In this document: positions 6,904 to 7,544 of the stretch, piece by piece
Position numbering within the stretch: position 1 is the stretch's first letter
How the letters are laid out: every line of letters starts with the position of its first letter
From: an uncultured Arcobacter sp.
Lineage (GTDB): Bacteria > Campylobacterota > Campylobacteria > Campylobacterales > Arcobacteraceae
Direction: 5' to 3'
Assembly (NCBI GenBank): GCA_913062735.1
Contig: CAJXWI010000111.1
Coordinates: forward strand, 1 to 7,544
Length of the DNA stretch: 7,544 nucleotides
The notes under the pieces: generated by a model
Told to the model about the DNA's origin: nothing
What the model saw: only the letters and a program-made list of their open reading frames with translations
Databases searched by the model: none
Position numbers and translations under genes: made by a program

Positions 6904-7409
6904 AGATCTTTTGGCTTTATAAATGATATTAATTTTCCTTTAACTTTTGATAACTTTTCCCAATCATTGAAATTAAAACTTACTTCAGCAACGGCTGCAG
7001 TAGGAAATTTTCTTTTTAAATTTTCAAATTGTTCAGAGTTTTCTTTAAGACAGATTCGATTTATGAGTTCACTAATTGAAGGTTCATGATTGATTAAAAG
7101 TAAAGTTTTATAATTATCAACTGTTTGTTTTAAGATATGAATAATTTCATCCTCACTAGCATGATAAAGCGCTTTTTTTTTAATAATTTTCTTAAAACTG
7201 ATTTTTTCTGACAATATATTTAATGTTTGTATTGTCCTTTTAGAGGATGAGCAATAAACTAAATCAAATTTTAATTTCTTTTTAATAAAAAATTCACAAA
7301 TTAATTTTGCTGAATTTACCCCTCTTTTATTCAATGGCCTGTCATGATCATCTAAATCTGGAAAATCCCAACTAGATTTAGCATGTCTCATCGCATATAA
7401 TTTAAACAT
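6885..7409 (-). CDS. SixA-like phosphohistidine phosphatase (histidine phosphatase family)
   Basis: The 174-residue product is a compact histidine-phosphatase-superfamily protein of the SixA type. The catalytic motif is at the N-terminus (MRHAKSSW, with R8 and H9). It is followed by the SixA-typical DHDRPLNKRG (21-30), SSSKRTIQT with conserved R58, and the second catalytic histidine H108 in LINHEPSISEL. Length and the RHAKSSW...DRPLNKRG pattern favour SixA over phosphoglycerate mutase. Characterised SixA proteins remove phosphate from protein histidines, such as histidine phosphotransfer domains or PTS proteins; the target here is unknown. The ATG at 7409 gives the short leader MFKLYAMRH usual for the family. 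No clear ribosome binding site is visible. The gene converges on phoB with a 19-bp overlap and diverges from ppk across 22 bp. I leave the symbol blank because the family is broad. Confidence 0.85.
   Translation of the reverse strand: MFKLYAMRHAKSSWDFPDLDDHDRPLNKRGVNSAKLICEFFIKKKLKFDLVYCSSSKRTIQTLNILSEKISFKKIIKKKALYHASEDEIIHILKQTVDNYKTLLLINHEPSISELINRICLKENSEQFENLKRKFPTAAVAEVSFNFNDWEKLSKVKGKLISFIKPKDLQTSKE
7396..7401 (+). promoter_or_regulatory. Possible -10 element for ppk inside the sixA-like gene
   Basis: A perfect TATAAT lies 30 bases before the ppk ATG. The hexamer 17 bp upstream (TAGATT, 7373-7378) is only a weak -35 match. It would give a leader of about 24 bases starting within the first codons of the opposing gene. 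In DNA this AT-rich such hexamers arise by chance, so this is tentative. Confidence 0.3.
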
Positions 7410-7431
7410 ATTTTTAATTTAACATTTATAT

Positions 7432-7544
7432 ATGTCGAAAGCATCATTTTCAGAAAACGCTAATATTAGCAATCAACTCATAAACAGAGAATTATCTTGG
7501 CTTCAGTTTAATGATCGTGTTTTAGAAGAGTCAAAAGATAAAAC
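7432..7544 (+). CDS. ppk: Polyphosphate kinase PPK1, 5' end
   Basis: Only the first 37 complete codons are inside the window; the gene continues past the right edge. After a short variable start, residues 18-33 read NRELSWLQFNDRVLEE, the highly conserved opening of the PPK1 N-terminal domain. PPK1 makes long-chain polyphosphate from ATP through a phosphohistidine intermediate; the catalytic histidines would lie far downstream of the window. The ATG at 7432 places this motif at the expected distance from the N-terminus. No Shine-Dalgarno sequence is visible in the AT-rich 22 bp before it. Its position beside the pst-pho operon suggests phosphate storage linked to uptake; whether PhoB controls it cannot be seen here. 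Confidence 0.92.
   Translation, partial: MSKASFSENANISNQLINRELSWLQFNDRVLEESKDK

Overview
The window is a phosphate-acquisition (Pho regulon) locus from a very AT-rich bacterium with tightly packed genes (G+C about one third by eye, not computed). The order phoR / pstS-pstC-pstA-pstB-phoU-phoB is typical of Alphaproteobacteria. PstC and PstA also carry the long N-terminal extensions common in that class. Low G+C, very short intergenic gaps and overlapping stop/start codons make a SAR11-type (Pelagibacterales) marine alphaproteobacterium the best guess. This is inferred from style and gene order, not from a database match.

Layout, left to right. Bases 1-297 are the 3' end of the sensor kinase gene phoR (ATP-binding domain only). 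Bases 361-972 encode an unrecognised protein with an export signal, sitting between phoR and pstS. Bases 973-1079 are the pstS control region: a good Pho-box candidate (two 7-bp repeats at an 11-bp step), a near-perfect 20-bp dyad abutting it, and a clear ribosome binding site. pstS (1080-2084) ends in tandem stops and is followed by a strong G/C-stem hairpin with T-rich tail, likely a partial terminator that keeps PstS more abundant than the membrane components. pstC, pstA, pstB, phoU and phoB (2144-6903) follow with overlaps of 8, 0, 1 and 1 bases, which suggests one translationally coupled operon. phoB overlaps by 19 bp, tail to tail, a minus-strand SixA-like histidine phosphatase gene (6885-7409). 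That gene is divergent, with a 22-bp gap, from the start of a polyphosphate kinase gene (ppk, from 7432, cut by the window edge).

How the genes work together. PstS captures periplasmic phosphate, PstC/PstA form the channel and PstB powers import. PhoU links transporter state to PhoR, and PhoR controls phosphorylation of PhoB. PhoB should then activate pstS through the Pho box, forming a feedback loop. ppk downstream would store imported phosphate as polyphosphate. The least explained elements are the secreted protein at 361-972, the dyad next to the Pho box, and the sixA-ppk pairing. I see no mobile element, CRISPR array, tRNA or rRNA, and no clear sign of a wholly new system; most of the window is a conventional phosphate locus.
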